DNA of 25,507 nt from an uncultured Lachnospiraceae bacterium (GCA_900549995.1 URQQ01000056.1:1-25507), one strand, 5' to 3'. Shown: positions 16,629 through 23,838, numbered from the stretch's first letter. The notes: generated from the sequence alone by a model not told the origin. Numbers and translations: made by a program.

Positions 16629-17539
16629 TGAGTTACAGATATTTCCGGATGATGCCCCATCCTTTTTTGAATCAGATCGATAAACAGCTGCATTGCAGGG
16701 CTGATCCATTTATCTTTATGATATCCGCAGATGGCCGAAACACAGGAATCAGTTATCTGTGTTGGTATTTCTACAAGTTCTCCATTCGCCAATTCCTCTG
16801 ACACGGTAAATCTGGGAAGAAAAGAGATCCCCACATTACTCTTTACAAGATTCTTGATCGTAGGAATATTCCAAAGCTCAATGGTATAGTCAAGGATGAT
16901 GGAGCGTTCATTGAGGTATTTTTCAAAAATCTGACGGAAGATGCAGGTCGGTTCATTAATGATAAAGGGAAGAGGTATTTTCTGATCCGGCGTGATAAAA
17001 TCACAATACTGCTGGTATGTTTCCGGTGAGGAAACCAGGACAACCGGATAGGTGTCTAAGGGACAGACGGTGAGATGATTTCCGAATCCTCTCACATCTT
17101 CGTAGAATACTCCGAGGTCAAGTGTCCCGTTTATGAGCTCATCCCGGATATCATAGCAGTTCATAGAGCGCAGGAATAATCTTGTTTTCGGCGCCAGTTT
17201 ATGAAATTCTTTCACTATGGACGGCAGCTTGTAACACAGCAGTGTTTCTCCTACACCGATCTGTATATCGCCCCGGTATTCTGACAGTTCCTGCTCAAAG
17301 CTCCGCATTTTATGAACGGAACTGATTACGTCATTGACATAGGGAACCAGCTGCTCGCCGGCCTTTGTCAGCATCATACGCCTGCCGATTTTTTCAAAAA
17401 GCTTTGCAGACAGTTCCTGTTCCAGCTGGCCGACCTGAAAGGTAATTGTAGACTGGGTATAATTCAGTTTTGCGGCAGCTTTGGAAAAGCTTCCTTCTTC
17501 TACTATGGTGAGAAATGTTTGCAGATATTTTAATTCCAT
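16613..17539 (-). CDS. LysR-family transcriptional regulator
   Basis: LTTR of 308 residues. Seen: N-terminal winged helix (1-60; MELKYLQTFLTIVEEGSFSK then AAAKLNYTQSTITFQVGQLE and the AKLFEKIGRRMMLTKAGE wing), a linker helix, and a periplasmic-binding-protein-like effector domain (about 90-295; IQIGVGETLL, LDLGVFYED, VKSNVGISFLP). Start chosen at the ATG whose reverse complement is 17537-17539, the standard MELKYLQTF opening; the longer frame adds eight residues unlike the family. Divergent from the GNAT gene, with two dyads between them that are likely its binding sites. Confidence 0.93.
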   Translation of the reverse strand: MELKYLQTFLTIVEEGSFSKAAAKLNYTQSTITFQVGQLEQELSAKLFEKIGRRMMLTKAGEQLVPYVNDVISSVHKMRSFEQELSEYRGDIQIGVGETLLCYKLPSIVKEFHKLAPKTRLFLRSMNCYDIRDELINGTLDLGVFYEDVRGFGNHLTVCPLDTYPVVLVSSPETYQQYCDFITPDQKIPLPFIINEPTCIFRQIFEKYLNERSIILDYTIELWNIPTIKNLVKSNVGISFLPRFTVSEELANGELVEIPTQITDSCVSAICGYHKDKWISPAMQLFIDLIQKRMGHHPEISVTQNSQR

Positions 17540-17557
17540 AATTAGTAACCTCGTATA

Positions 17558-17624
17558 CTTCAAAAAAATTGAAGATATAGTTTAAAAATATCAATTTGAT
17601 AAAAGTGTTCTTCGATGCTATTAT
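17558..17624. promoter_or_regulatory. LysR-type dyads and promoter of the GNAT gene
   Basis: Seen: CTTCAA (17558-17563)/TTGAAG (17569-17574), a T-N11-A type site, and a perfect dyad TATCAA-T-TTGATA (17589-17601). The second dyad overlaps the -35 TTGATA (17596-17601), which with a 17-base spacer and TATTAT (17619-17624) makes a near-consensus promoter reading into the GNAT gene. Two tandem sites at a divergent promoter are typical of LysR regulators; binding is inferred. Confidence 0.6.
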
Positions 17625-17685
17625 AGCAGGGAAGAGAGAAGACGGCAAGCGGTATGAATTACGGAGAGAGAAAGGAGATTTCATA

Positions 17686-18195
17686 ATGGAGCATATTTAT
17701 TTACAGCAGGCAGAAATGAAAGAGACAGAGGCGGCGATGCACCTTATAAATGAGGGGAAGCAATTTTTAAAAGAACAAGGTGTTGACCAATGGCAGACTG
17801 GGTATCCGGATCAAAAGATTATCCGGGAAGATATTCTTAGAAAACGTGGTTTTTTTGTGACAGACGGCGTTCATCGGTTTGCTTATCTGTGCATCGATTT
17901 CGAAGGAGAGCCGGCCTATGAGACGCTCAAAGGTGAATGGAAAAGTGATCCTGTATATGCAACGATTCACCGGATGGCCATCAGCAATGTATATAAGGGA
18001 AAGGGAATATCGGGGGAAATATTTCGGCTGACAGAGGAGCTGTGTATGAAAAAAGGCGTAACAAGTATCCGTGTAGATACGGATGAGGGGAATGCGATTA
18101 TGCGGCATGTACTTGAAAAAAATGGATTCGGATTCCGCGGAACTATCTGGTTTGAAAACAGCGTAAAGTACGCATATGATAAAGTTCTCAAATAA
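17686..18195 (+). CDS. GNAT-family N-acetyltransferase
   Basis: 169 residues with a GNAT fold. Seen: HRMAISNVYKGKGISGEIF (about 97-115) is motif A, where the KGKGISG loop binds acetyl-CoA pyrophosphate; VDTDEGNAIMRHVLEKNGF is motif B. The N-terminal part (EAAMHLINEGKQFLKEQGVDQW, DILRKRGFFVTDG) matches a common Firmicute subgroup of unknown substrate. Start chosen at ATG 17686, after AAAGGAGAT; an upstream frame to 17596 lacks a ribosome site. Divergent from and probably controlled by the LysR gene. The DUF3788 gene follows after about 75 bases. Confidence 0.88.
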   Translation: MEHIYLQQAEMKETEAAMHLINEGKQFLKEQGVDQWQTGYPDQKIIREDILRKRGFFVTDGVHRFAYLCIDFEGEPAYETLKGEWKSDPVYATIHRMAISNVYKGKGISGEIFRLTEELCMKKGVTSIRVDTDEGNAIMRHVLEKNGFGFRGTIWFENSVKYAYDKVLK

Positions 18196-18270
18196 GAATG
18201 GTAACGGATGTTCTTTTTGCTGTCGGTGATATATAATATGCTTATACATTTGGAGAGATGGAGGATGCGT

Positions 18271-18681
18271 ATGTACGAGAGAATGTTAAATAAGCAGGAA
18301 ATGCCTTCGGTGGAAGAGATGACAATATATTGCGGGGAAAATGCTGAATTATTTACCAGGATAAATGAATGGCTGGCAGAAACCTGTGACACAGTACAGA
18401 AAATCACATTTCCATATGGGAACAGTTATGGATGGGGAATCGCACATAGAAAAGGGAAGAAATTGATCTGTAATATTTTTGCTGAAAATAATGCTTTTAC
18501 TGTTATGATGAGACTGTCAGATCAACAGTTTGGTGCGGTATATGAAAGGATGCTGGAGTATACGAAAGAGTATATAGACAACAGATATCCCTGCGGGGAC
18601 GGGGGATGGATTCATTATCGGGTTACCTGTAAAGAACATTTTGAGGATATCCGGCAATTGTTAGCTGTCAAATGTTCATAA
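18271..18681 (+). CDS. DUF3788-family protein
   Basis: 136-residue soluble protein of the DUF3788 type: SYGWGIAHRKGKKLICNIF, then AFTVMMRLSD, and a C-terminal DGGWIHYRV. Function of the family is unknown; the fold looks like a small alpha/beta domain with aromatic residues. Start chosen at ATG 18271, six bases after GGAGG (18260-18264); the ATG at 18265 touches the ribosome site and earlier ATGs lack one. Probably in one transcript with the GNAT gene. The tetR promoter starts six bases after its stop. Confidence 0.75.
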   Translation: MYERMLNKQEMPSVEEMTIYCGENAELFTRINEWLAETCDTVQKITFPYGNSYGWGIAHRKGKKLICNIFAENNAFTVMMRLSDQQFGAVYERMLEYTKEYIDNRYPCGDGGWIHYRVTCKEHFEDIRQLLAVKCS

Positions 18682-18686
18682 AAATC

Positions 18687-18736
18687 TTGACAGCGGAAGT
18701 ACGCAGATGTATTATTGTAATGAATGATTCATTCAT
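18687..18736 (+). promoter_or_regulatory. tetR promoter with ATGAATGA dyad operator
   Basis: Seen: perfect -35 TTGACA (18687-18692), 17-base spacer, TATTAT (18710-18715). A 17-bp dyad, ATGAATGA-T-TCATTCAT (18720-18736), covers the expected transcription start. A near-identical dyad lies in the promoter of the downstream lipoprotein gene, so this is very likely the TetR autorepression site. Confidence 0.75.
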
Positions 18737-18753
18737 AGAGAGGAGAAGAGACA

Positions 18754-19416
18754 ATGACCGAGAGGATTATGGATATTGTCAATGCGTCAACATCTTTATT
18801 TTTAAGGCAGGGTTACACGAAAACGCAGATAAGTCATATAGCGAAAGAAGTAGGGGTTTCGGTCGGTACGATATATCACGATTTTGCAGGAAAAAAAGAA
18901 ATACTGCATTATGTTCTCAAATGTACAATAGATCCGGAATTCTCGAAACAGAAACTCGAGACACCGATCAGTGATGATAGTTTTTCTGGTTTGGAGCAGG
19001 AGATAGCGGAGGTGTTGAAACATTCTACAGCAGAATTTAAAATTCCTCTGTTGAATCATTTAGAAGGTTACAGCTTTGAGGCACTAATTTCAGATGCTTT
19101 TGACCTCTTGTCACGGTATGCGGCGGGGTGTCTGTTTATTGAAAAAAACCGGTATGATTTTCCATTTCTGGCAAAACAGTACCAAAGATACCGGGAAGAA
19201 TTTCTGACCGCAATGAAAGACTATTTAAATGCATTTCTGGAGAAGGGGATTGTCCGTGCTATTGATGACATGGAACTTACCACTGTTATGATTGTAGAAA
19301 TCTTAAGCTGGTGGGCGATGGACCGGCGTTACATATCTTTTGAAATTACCGATATACCGATGGAAGCAGCAAAGAAAGTCTGCATGGATAATATTATTAC
19401 AGCGTACAAAAAGTAA
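18754..19416 (+). CDS. TetR-family transcriptional regulator
   Basis: 220 residues. Seen: N-terminal HTH (about 1-50) with the TetR pattern ASTSLFLRQGYTKTQISHIA then VGVSVGTIYHDFAGKKEIL; an all-helical C-terminal ligand/dimer domain with no obvious known effector class. AGAGGAGA precedes the ATG. A near-consensus promoter with a dyad over the start site lies upstream, and the same dyad recurs before the DUF4097 lipoprotein gene, so it probably represses itself and that gene. A terminator separates the two, giving each its own promoter. Confidence 0.93.
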   Translation: MTERIMDIVNASTSLFLRQGYTKTQISHIAKEVGVSVGTIYHDFAGKKEILHYVLKCTIDPEFSKQKLETPISDDSFSGLEQEIAEVLKHSTAEFKIPLLNHLEGYSFEALISDAFDLLSRYAAGCLFIEKNRYDFPFLAKQYQRYREEFLTAMKDYLNAFLEKGIVRAIDDMELTTVMIVEILSWWAMDRRYISFEITDIPMEAAKKVCMDNIITAYKK

Positions 19417-19420
19417 CTAA

Positions 19421-19452
19421 TTTAGCTGGGCTTTAAAGCCCTCTAAATTTTT
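19421..19452 (+). terminator. terminator after tetR
   Basis: TTTAG-CT-GGGC-TTTAAA-GCCC-T-CTAAA (19421-19447): the GGGC/GCCC core and the flanking TTTAG/CTAAA pair, followed by a T-run to 19452. Confidence 0.75.
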
Positions 19453-19456
19453 AATA

Positions 19457-19485
19457 TTAATATGAATGAATAATTCATTTATAAT
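19457..19485 (+). promoter_or_regulatory. lipoprotein promoter with TetR-type operator
   Basis: -35-like TTAATA (19457-19462), 17-base spacer, perfect TATAAT (19480-19485). The dyad ATGAATGAA (19462-19470)/TTCATTTAT (19474-19482) fills the spacer; it has one mismatch and matches the tetR operator. A repressor bound here would block polymerase. Confidence 0.7.
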
Positions 19486-19508
19486 AACTTTGAAGGAGAG
19501 TATAGTTT

Positions 19509-20420
19509 ATGCATAGTAAAAAAATAATGGTACTGTTTGGAGTATTAATGATGTGTTTCTTCTTATCTGCATGTGGAAATGGGAGGGCAACAAAACTAAT
19601 CAATGAGATTGAACTTTCTTTAGACCATATTGAGACACTTACGATTTCTTATGATGATGAAGATATCAGTTTTTTTGAGAGTGGCAGCAATAAGCTCATA
19701 GTAAAAGAATATATGAGCAAAGATAAAAAAAGTTATTATGCAAAAGTCCGCCAAAAAGATACCAGTATTTATATCAGTGAAGGCAGAAAGCCTGTGCTGA
19801 AGAGTGGATTTACGAGATACATAGAAGTATATCTGCCAGAGGACTATTCTGAAAAACTGGAAGTGGATGTAACAGATGGAAATATTGATATGTCTGATGT
19901 GGAATTGGAAATGAAATCAGTTCGGATTGACTGTACATCCGGGGAAGTTAAGTCAGGTAAAATTACGGCTGAAGATATTTATCTGTCATCTACCAGCGGA
20001 GAACTTGAACTTGCCAATCTCATTGGAACACGCATTTTCATTGAGACAACACAGGGGAATGTCGCCTGCGGGAAGGTGAAGGGGGATGTAGTTTATACGT
20101 CCACCAGTGGGGATGCAGAGTTTATGAGTGCATCAGGTTCCGGGACCTATAAGGCGGAGAATTCGGGAAAATTATCTGTGGTTTATAAAGAAGTGACAGG
20201 TGATCTTAGCCTTTATAATAAAAATGATAATGTGAACCTGACACTGCCCCAGTATTTAAGCTTTGAGTTTGAAGCAAATACGAAGAATGGTTCAATCAAA
20301 ACGGATTTTCAGGATGAACTGCTGGTAAAGGAAAAGTCTGCCAGTGGACAGGTTGGGAATCATCCGGAAGTGACAGTGAAGGCTGGGACAAAAAATGGAA
20401 ATATCGAGGTAAAGAGATAA
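19509..20420 (+). CDS. DUF4097-type beta-repeat lipoprotein
   Basis: 303-residue predicted lipoprotein. Seen: a lysine-start signal peptide and hydrophobic stretch (1-21) ending in lipobox LSAC with Cys22 as the lipid-modified residue; then a series of short repeating strands (DVTDGNIDMSDVEL, DCTSGEVKSGKI, SSTSGELELANL, TTQGNVACGKV, TSTSGDAEFMS, NTKNGSIKTDF, GTKNGNIEVKR) typical of the DUF4097 adhesin-like beta-solenoid. It is likely anchored on the outer face of the membrane. AAGGAGAG lies eight bases before the ATG. Under its own promoter with a TetR-type operator. The role is unknown; envelope stress or drug response would be guesses. Confidence 0.85.
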   Translation: MHSKKIMVLFGVLMMCFFLSACGNGRATKLINEIELSLDHIETLTISYDDEDISFFESGSNKLIVKEYMSKDKKSYYAKVRQKDTSIYISEGRKPVLKSGFTRYIEVYLPEDYSEKLEVDVTDGNIDMSDVELEMKSVRIDCTSGEVKSGKITAEDIYLSSTSGELELANLIGTRIFIETTQGNVACGKVKGDVVYTSTSGDAEFMSASGSGTYKAENSGKLSVVYKEVTGDLSLYNKNDNVNLTLPQYLSFEFEANTKNGSIKTDFQDELLVKEKSASGQVGNHPEVTVKAGTKNGNIEVKR

Positions 20421-20437
20421 TACACCTTATCTTTTCT

Positions 20438-20503
20438 TCATAAATGAATTTGAGGTTTTCCTTTGTCAAAGGACATGTTAAAATAAACGAAGTATATGAA
20501 TGA
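20438..20503 (+). promoter_or_regulatory. further TetR-like sites after the lipoprotein gene
   Basis: TTCATAAATGAA (20438-20449) is a perfect dyad made of the same half-sites in the opposite order, and ATGAATGA (20496-20503) is a lone half-site just before AAAGGAGG. TAAAAT (20479-20484) could be a -10 between them. This may extend TetR control to the next genes, but half-sites this short can arise by chance in A/T-rich DNA. Confidence 0.3.
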
Positions 20504-20526
20504 ACAGAAAGGAGGATTTGGAGTTT

Positions 20527-20556
20527 ATGCTTAATCCTATCGTTATCGCTGCGTAA
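20527..20556 (+). CDS. possible 9-aa leader or signal peptide
   Basis: ATG 20527 opens a 9-codon frame, MLNPIVIAA, after a full AAAGGAGG (20508-20515), the strongest ribosome site in this stretch and otherwise without a gene. A GCTGCG/CGCAGC hairpin (20548-20553/20567-20572) covers its last codons and stop, as in translational attenuators. The 11-base spacing from ribosome site to ATG is long. It lies 92 bases before the CD3324-like gene. Function is unknown and it may be chance. Confidence 0.3.
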   Translation: MLNPIVIAA

Positions 20557-20648
20557 GCAAAGCCGCCGCAGCAAATAAAAAATGAATAAATGTTGCAGAT
20601 AGACTTTGCTTTTCCTGTGAAAGAATAACGTAATAATAGGAGTGCAAG

Positions 20649-20930
20649 ATGAGCTATAAGAAAGCAGCATGTGTTTTACCTCATGACTTATTATTGAAAG
20701 TCCAGGAGTATGTTGATGGAGAATTCCTTTACATTCCCAGAGTTTCAGATCGCAAGAAAGGCTGGGGAGAAACAACTTCCACCCGGCAGGAATTGCGGGA
20801 CAGAAATGAGCGTATTTATGAAGATTATCTGGCCGGAAATGATATGAGTTCCCTGGCTGATCAATATTATCTGTCTTTAAAAAGTATACAGAGGATTATT
20901 GGGAATATGAAAAGAGAACATAATAAATAA
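20649..20930 (+). CDS. CD3324-like small HTH protein
   Basis: 93 residues. Seen: N-terminal SYKKAACVLPHDLLLKVQEY, then VDGEFLYIPRVSDRKKGWG, a charged middle (RQELRDRNERIYEDYLAG) and a C-terminal helix-turn-helix (SSLADQYYLSLKSIQRIIG). This matches a Firmicute family of small proteins named after a Clostridioides difficile member and related to Mor-type HTH proteins. Probable DNA-binding regulator; target unknown. AGGAG lies before the ATG. A G-U-rich hairpin follows its stop. Confidence 0.8.
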   Translation: MSYKKAACVLPHDLLLKVQEYVDGEFLYIPRVSDRKKGWGETTSTRQELRDRNERIYEDYLAGNDMSSLADQYYLSLKSIQRIIGNMKREHNK

Positions 20931-20933
20931 AAG

Positions 20934-20980
20934 TGGGCTGGTATGGTTGCGTAAACTATATCAGTCCATTTCTTATGTTT
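20934..20980 (+). terminator. probable terminator after the CD3324-like gene
   Basis: TGGGCTGGTAT (20934-20944) pairs with ATATCAGTCCA (20958-20968) over 11 bp with two G-U pairs, followed by the T-rich TTTCTTATGTTT. Confidence 0.5.
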
Positions 20981-21031
20981 GTTTACCAAAAGACTATTAG
21001 GTCGTACCCGTCATACTGTAATGCTACAATT

Positions 21032-21051
21032 TATCTGCATAGAGGCAGATA
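21032..21051 (+). promoter_or_regulatory. dyad next to the DUF1062 ribosome site
   Basis: TATCTGC (21032-21038)/GCAGATA (21045-21051), perfect 7-bp arms, 6-base spacer, immediately before GAGGAGG. It could be an operator or an mRNA hairpin limiting translation. TACAAT (21025-21030) is a possible -10; no good -35 is visible. Confidence 0.35.
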
Positions 21052-21064
21052 GAGGAGGTACAGT

Positions 21065-21658
21065 ATGATGAAAAAAGTTTGGGAGGTGCAATTCCTTTCC
21101 CTGCCGCCGGTGATAAGATATTGTAAAAAATGCGGCAGAAAAATGGAGTTTATTTGTTCCGAACAATTCCGCGTGAATGCACAGCGGAGAGATTTGGATA
21201 TCTGGCTGATTTACAAATGTTCTGGGTGCGAAACAACTTGGAATGCAGAAGTTTATTCACGGATTTCACCGCAGGCGTTAAGCACGGAATTGCTTGATAA
21301 ATTTCATGAAAATGACAAAACACTCGCAAGAAAATATGCTATGAGCAGCACGTTTTTAAGTAAGAACGGAGCAGAAGCCGGTCTGCCAAAGTACACTGTT
21401 ATGGGAGAAGACTTTTTACCTGGAGAAGAGATAGAACTGGAAATTAAAAGCGAATATGAATTGCCTGTTAAGGTGTCATCTATTGTGAGAGAGAAATTGA
21501 AGTTATCACGGAAAGAATACGCACAGCTGGTTTCAGAGGGGAAAATAAAGAGTATGTCCGGGCAGGATTTGGAAAAGTGCAGGCTGAAAAAAGGGATCAT
21601 TTTGGTTTTTGAAGGGGAGAAGATGGAAAAACAGGAATATGGTCCGGGGGATGCATAG
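21065..21658 (+). CDS. DUF1062-family zinc-ribbon-like protein
   Basis: 197 residues. Seen: two cysteine pairs, CKKCG (near 20) and CSGCETTW (near 53), that probably bind one metal ion; the family signature FRVNAQRRDLDIWLIYKC between them; and a C-terminal alpha/beta part with a SRKEYAQLVSEGKIKSM helix. Members are of unknown function. MM at 21065/21068: GAGGAGG (about 21052-21058) suits the first. Preceded by a dyad that abuts the ribosome site, and followed by a hairpin overlapping the stop. Confidence 0.85.
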   Translation: MMKKVWEVQFLSLPPVIRYCKKCGRKMEFICSEQFRVNAQRRDLDIWLIYKCSGCETTWNAEVYSRISPQALSTELLDKFHENDKTLARKYAMSSTFLSKNGAEAGLPKYTVMGEDFLPGEEIELEIKSEYELPVKVSSIVREKLKLSRKEYAQLVSEGKIKSMSGQDLEKCRLKKGIILVFEGEKMEKQEYGPGDA

Positions 21659-21675
21659 GTGTCTTCCGGGCTTTT
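21642..21675 (+). terminator. possible terminator overlapping the DUF1062 stop
   Basis: GTCCGGGGGA (21642-21651) pairs with TCTTCCGGGC (21662-21671) with three G-U pairs, then TTTT (21672-21675). Short T-run. Confidence 0.45.
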
Positions 21676-21749
21676 GTATTGTTCCGATAAGTGGGAAGTA
21701 TTATTCCGATGGCGTTGATATTGTTCTGATAATAGGGAACGGTATTATT
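21676..21749 (+). repeat. imperfect 20-24-base direct repeats upstream of the Fic gene
   Basis: Units begin at 21677 (TATTGTTCCGATAAGTGGGAA), 21699 (TATTATTCCGATGG), 21719 (TATTGTTCTGATAATAGGGAA) and a partial 21743 (TATTATTTGG). The spacing of 22, 20 and 24 bases is near two helical turns. A further TTGCCGATAAT (21830-21840) sits in the Fic promoter. Could be an operator array for the Fic protein's own HTH, or a decayed repeat. Confidence 0.5.
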
Positions 21750-21820
21750 TGGAGAGTAAGATAATTTTTTTGCAAATCTTCCGAAAACGGCAAAAATAAT
21801 ATGTGGACAATTGAAGCTTG

Positions 21821-21850
21821 TTGAATTTATTGCCGATAATATGATATACT
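21821..21850 (+). promoter_or_regulatory. predicted promoter of the Fic gene
   Basis: TTGAAT (21821-21826), 18-base spacer, TATACT (21845-21850), about 47 bases before the start codon. The spacer holds a GCCGATAAT that resembles the upstream repeats. Confidence 0.5.
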
Positions 21851-21896
21851 ATATATAAGATTAGTAAAAATTATGGTTTAATATGGAGGAAGTCAG

Positions 21897-22787
21897 ATGC
21901 GATATCTTTCAGTGATTGAGATAGCACAAAAATGGAATGTGTCAGAACGCAGTGTAAGGAATTACTGTGCCCAGGGACGTGTAACAGGAGCGTTTCTCAC
22001 TGGCAAGACTTGGAACATTCCGGAGAATGCAAAAAAGCCAGAGCGCAGTAATAAGCGAAAATACTGTCCGAAGACATTGTTAGATATTATGCAGGAAGAA
22101 AAGATAAATAAATATTCCGGCGGTATTTATCACAAGACACAGATCGATCTGACATACAATTCGAACCATATTGAGGGGAGCCGTTTGACCTATGATCAGA
22201 CAAGATGTATTTTTGAAACCAATACCATCGGTGTTGAAAATGAAGTTCTCAATGTGGATGATGTGATTGAAACTTCAAACCACTTTCAATGCATCAACGT
22301 GATTATTGACAATGCGAAAGCAATGCTGACTGAAAGGTTCATCAAGGAACTTCATCTGATACTGAAAAGCGGCACAAGTGATTCCAGAAAAGATTGGTTT
22401 GCTGTCGGGGATTATAAGAAGCTTCCAAATGAGGTGGGCGGATTAGGCACTGCACTGCCGGAAGAAGTTGCCGATAAAATGAAAATATTGCTTACTGAAT
22501 ACAATGCAAAGAAGGAAAAGACTTTTGAAGATATTTTGGACTTCCATGTGAAGTTTGAGAGAATTCATCCGTTTCAGGATGGCAATGGCCGTGTAGGAAG
22601 ATTGATTATGTTTAAGGAGTGCCTGAAGTATAATATCGTTCCATTTATTATTGAAGATAATTTGAAGATGTTTTATTATCGCGGACTAAAAGAATGGGAC
22701 AATGAAAATGGCTATCTGACTGATACATGTCTGACGGCTCAGGATAAATACAAAACATATCTGGATTATTTTAGGATTGAGTATTGA
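21897..22787 (+). CDS. Fic-domain protein (probable AMPylator) with N-terminal HTH
   Basis: 296 residues. Fic enzymes usually transfer AMP from ATP to a target protein. Seen: an excisionase/MerR-like HTH (1-45; LSVIEIAQKWNVSERSVRNY, then the TGKTWNIP wing); an inhibitory motif of the (S/T)xxxE(G/N) type at 89-94, SNHIEG, placing it in the class with the brake N-terminal to the Fic core; and the intact active motif HPFQDGNGRVGR (224-235) with catalytic His224. All residues needed for activity and for self-inhibition are present. GGAGGAAG precedes the ATG. The HTH suggests self-regulation through the repeats upstream. No separate antitoxin gene is seen. Confidence 0.92.
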   Translation: MRYLSVIEIAQKWNVSERSVRNYCAQGRVTGAFLTGKTWNIPENAKKPERSNKRKYCPKTLLDIMQEEKINKYSGGIYHKTQIDLTYNSNHIEGSRLTYDQTRCIFETNTIGVENEVLNVDDVIETSNHFQCINVIIDNAKAMLTERFIKELHLILKSGTSDSRKDWFAVGDYKKLPNEVGGLGTALPEEVADKMKILLTEYNAKKEKTFEDILDFHVKFERIHPFQDGNGRVGRLIMFKECLKYNIVPFIIEDNLKMFYYRGLKEWDNENGYLTDTCLTAQDKYKTYLDYFRIEY

Positions 22788-22939
22788 GGAGGTATTTAAA
22801 TACCAGAGTATCAATCCCAAGATTTAAAATCGAGAATTATGTTTTAGTCCGTAAAATTACACCAGATCAACAAGCAGTATGGATTATACAGGAGCAGATG
22901 TCCATACTATTTGATACTGAACTGCTTCCCGTCAAGTAG
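22784..22939 (+). pseudogene. orphan open frame, possibly a C-terminal gene remnant
   Basis: The frame ending at the TAG 22937-22939 reads VSIPRFKIENYVLVRKITPD followed by a QQAVWIIQEQMSILFDTE-type stretch and LLPVK, with a protein-like composition. It has no start codon at a usable distance from the AGGAGG at 22787-22792 that follows the Fic stop. I do not recognise it. It may be the tail of a gene truncated by rearrangement, or chance. The rest of the gap to 23043 holds only the terminator at 22950. Confidence 0.25.
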
Positions 22940-22949
22940 ACAATTAAAA

Positions 22950-22997
22950 AGCATAAAAACTGCCAGCAGGTGTCAATCTGCTGGCAGTTTTTATGCT
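22950..22997. terminator. bidirectional terminator between Fic region and IclR gene
   Basis: Perfect 20-bp stem (arms 22950-22969 and 22978-22997) with an 8-base loop; core ACTGCCAGCAG/CTGCTGGCAGT flanked by A-run and T-run on both strands. Serves the plus-strand Fic transcript and the minus-strand IclR gene, whose stop is 47 bases away. Confidence 0.95.
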
Positions 22998-23043
22998 GCT
23001 TGCAAATTTTTTACATTTTTTCAATCGTTGAAGCAACAGCCCC

Positions 23044-23838
23044 TTAATTTATACTCATGGAAGCAAGATCTATATCCTCGATATCTACAAGAATGGCTTC
23101 GACCTTGTGCTTTGCATCTGTCAGTAAGGCTTTAATTAAAGCCTCCTTTTCATCATCATATCGAAAGATCGGAATTGCAACGCTTATCGCAGCGACAATG
23201 GTATTTCCTTTGTAAATGGGAACAGCGATACAACAGATATATTGGTTGGATTCCTCAACCTCATAAGTAAACCCGGTCAGTCTGGCGTTTTGGATTTGAG
23301 CATATAGGATGTCAAAATCCGTGATGGTATTCTGCGTCAGAGGAGTGAGTCCGTTGGGATACAATTTCTTTAGCTCGGCTTCTGAAAAGTTCATCAATAA
23401 CGCTTTGCCGAGAGCAGTTCCATAGGCAGGGAGTTTATTCCCAACAACAGAAACCATTCGTATTGATTGGGGAGAATCGATCTTCTTTAAATACAGGACA
23501 TCCTGTCCTGCAAGAATAGCAAAGTGTGAAGTCTCGAGACACACCTCTGAGAGAGAAGTGAGAATCTTGTCTAATTCATCCATGAAACTAAACTGCTGTA
23601 AGAAACAGTTGCCTATATGATAGAAGGAATACCCTATCGTGTATTTGGATGCGTTGTCAATGGCAATAAACCTCCGATCCATCAAGGTATAGAGGATGGG
23701 GGAAAGTGAGCTTTTGGGAATGTTAAGATGACTGCTTATGTCAGATAAAGTCAATTGATTCGGCTGCTCTGCAATTAACTCAACGATATCTAATATCCTG
23801 TCTGTTGTCCGATGGTGATTTCTATCATTGCTATTCAT
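23044..23838 (-). CDS. IclR-family transcriptional regulator (KdgR-like by context)
   Basis: 264 residues. Seen: N-terminal winged HTH (about 10-75; TTDRILDIVELIAEQPNQLT, LSDISSHLNIPKSSLSPILY) and a GAF-like effector domain (about 85-250) with the IclR landmarks YGTALGKALL, TGFTYEVEES and IAVPIYKGNTIVAAISVAIP. GGGGCGAC precedes the ATG. Divergent from eda-kdgK, so the probable effector is 2-keto-3-deoxygluconate or a related sugar acid, as in KdgR repressors; this is inferred from context. A bidirectional terminator follows. Confidence 0.92.
   Translation of the reverse strand: MNSNDRNHHRTTDRILDIVELIAEQPNQLTLSDISSHLNIPKSSLSPILYTLMDRRFIAIDNASKYTIGYSFYHIGNCFLQQFSFMDELDKILTSLSEVCLETSHFAILAGQDVLYLKKIDSPQSIRMVSVVGNKLPAYGTALGKALLMNFSEAELKKLYPNGLTPLTQNTITDFDILYAQIQNARLTGFTYEVEESNQYICCIAVPIYKGNTIVAAISVAIPIFRYDDEKEALIKALLTDAKHKVEAILVDIEDIDLASMSIN

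Noticed and set aside
22911..23135. 74-aa plus-strand frame running through the terminator at 22950 into the IclR gene
   Set aside because: It crosses a perfect bidirectional terminator and lacks a ribosome site.
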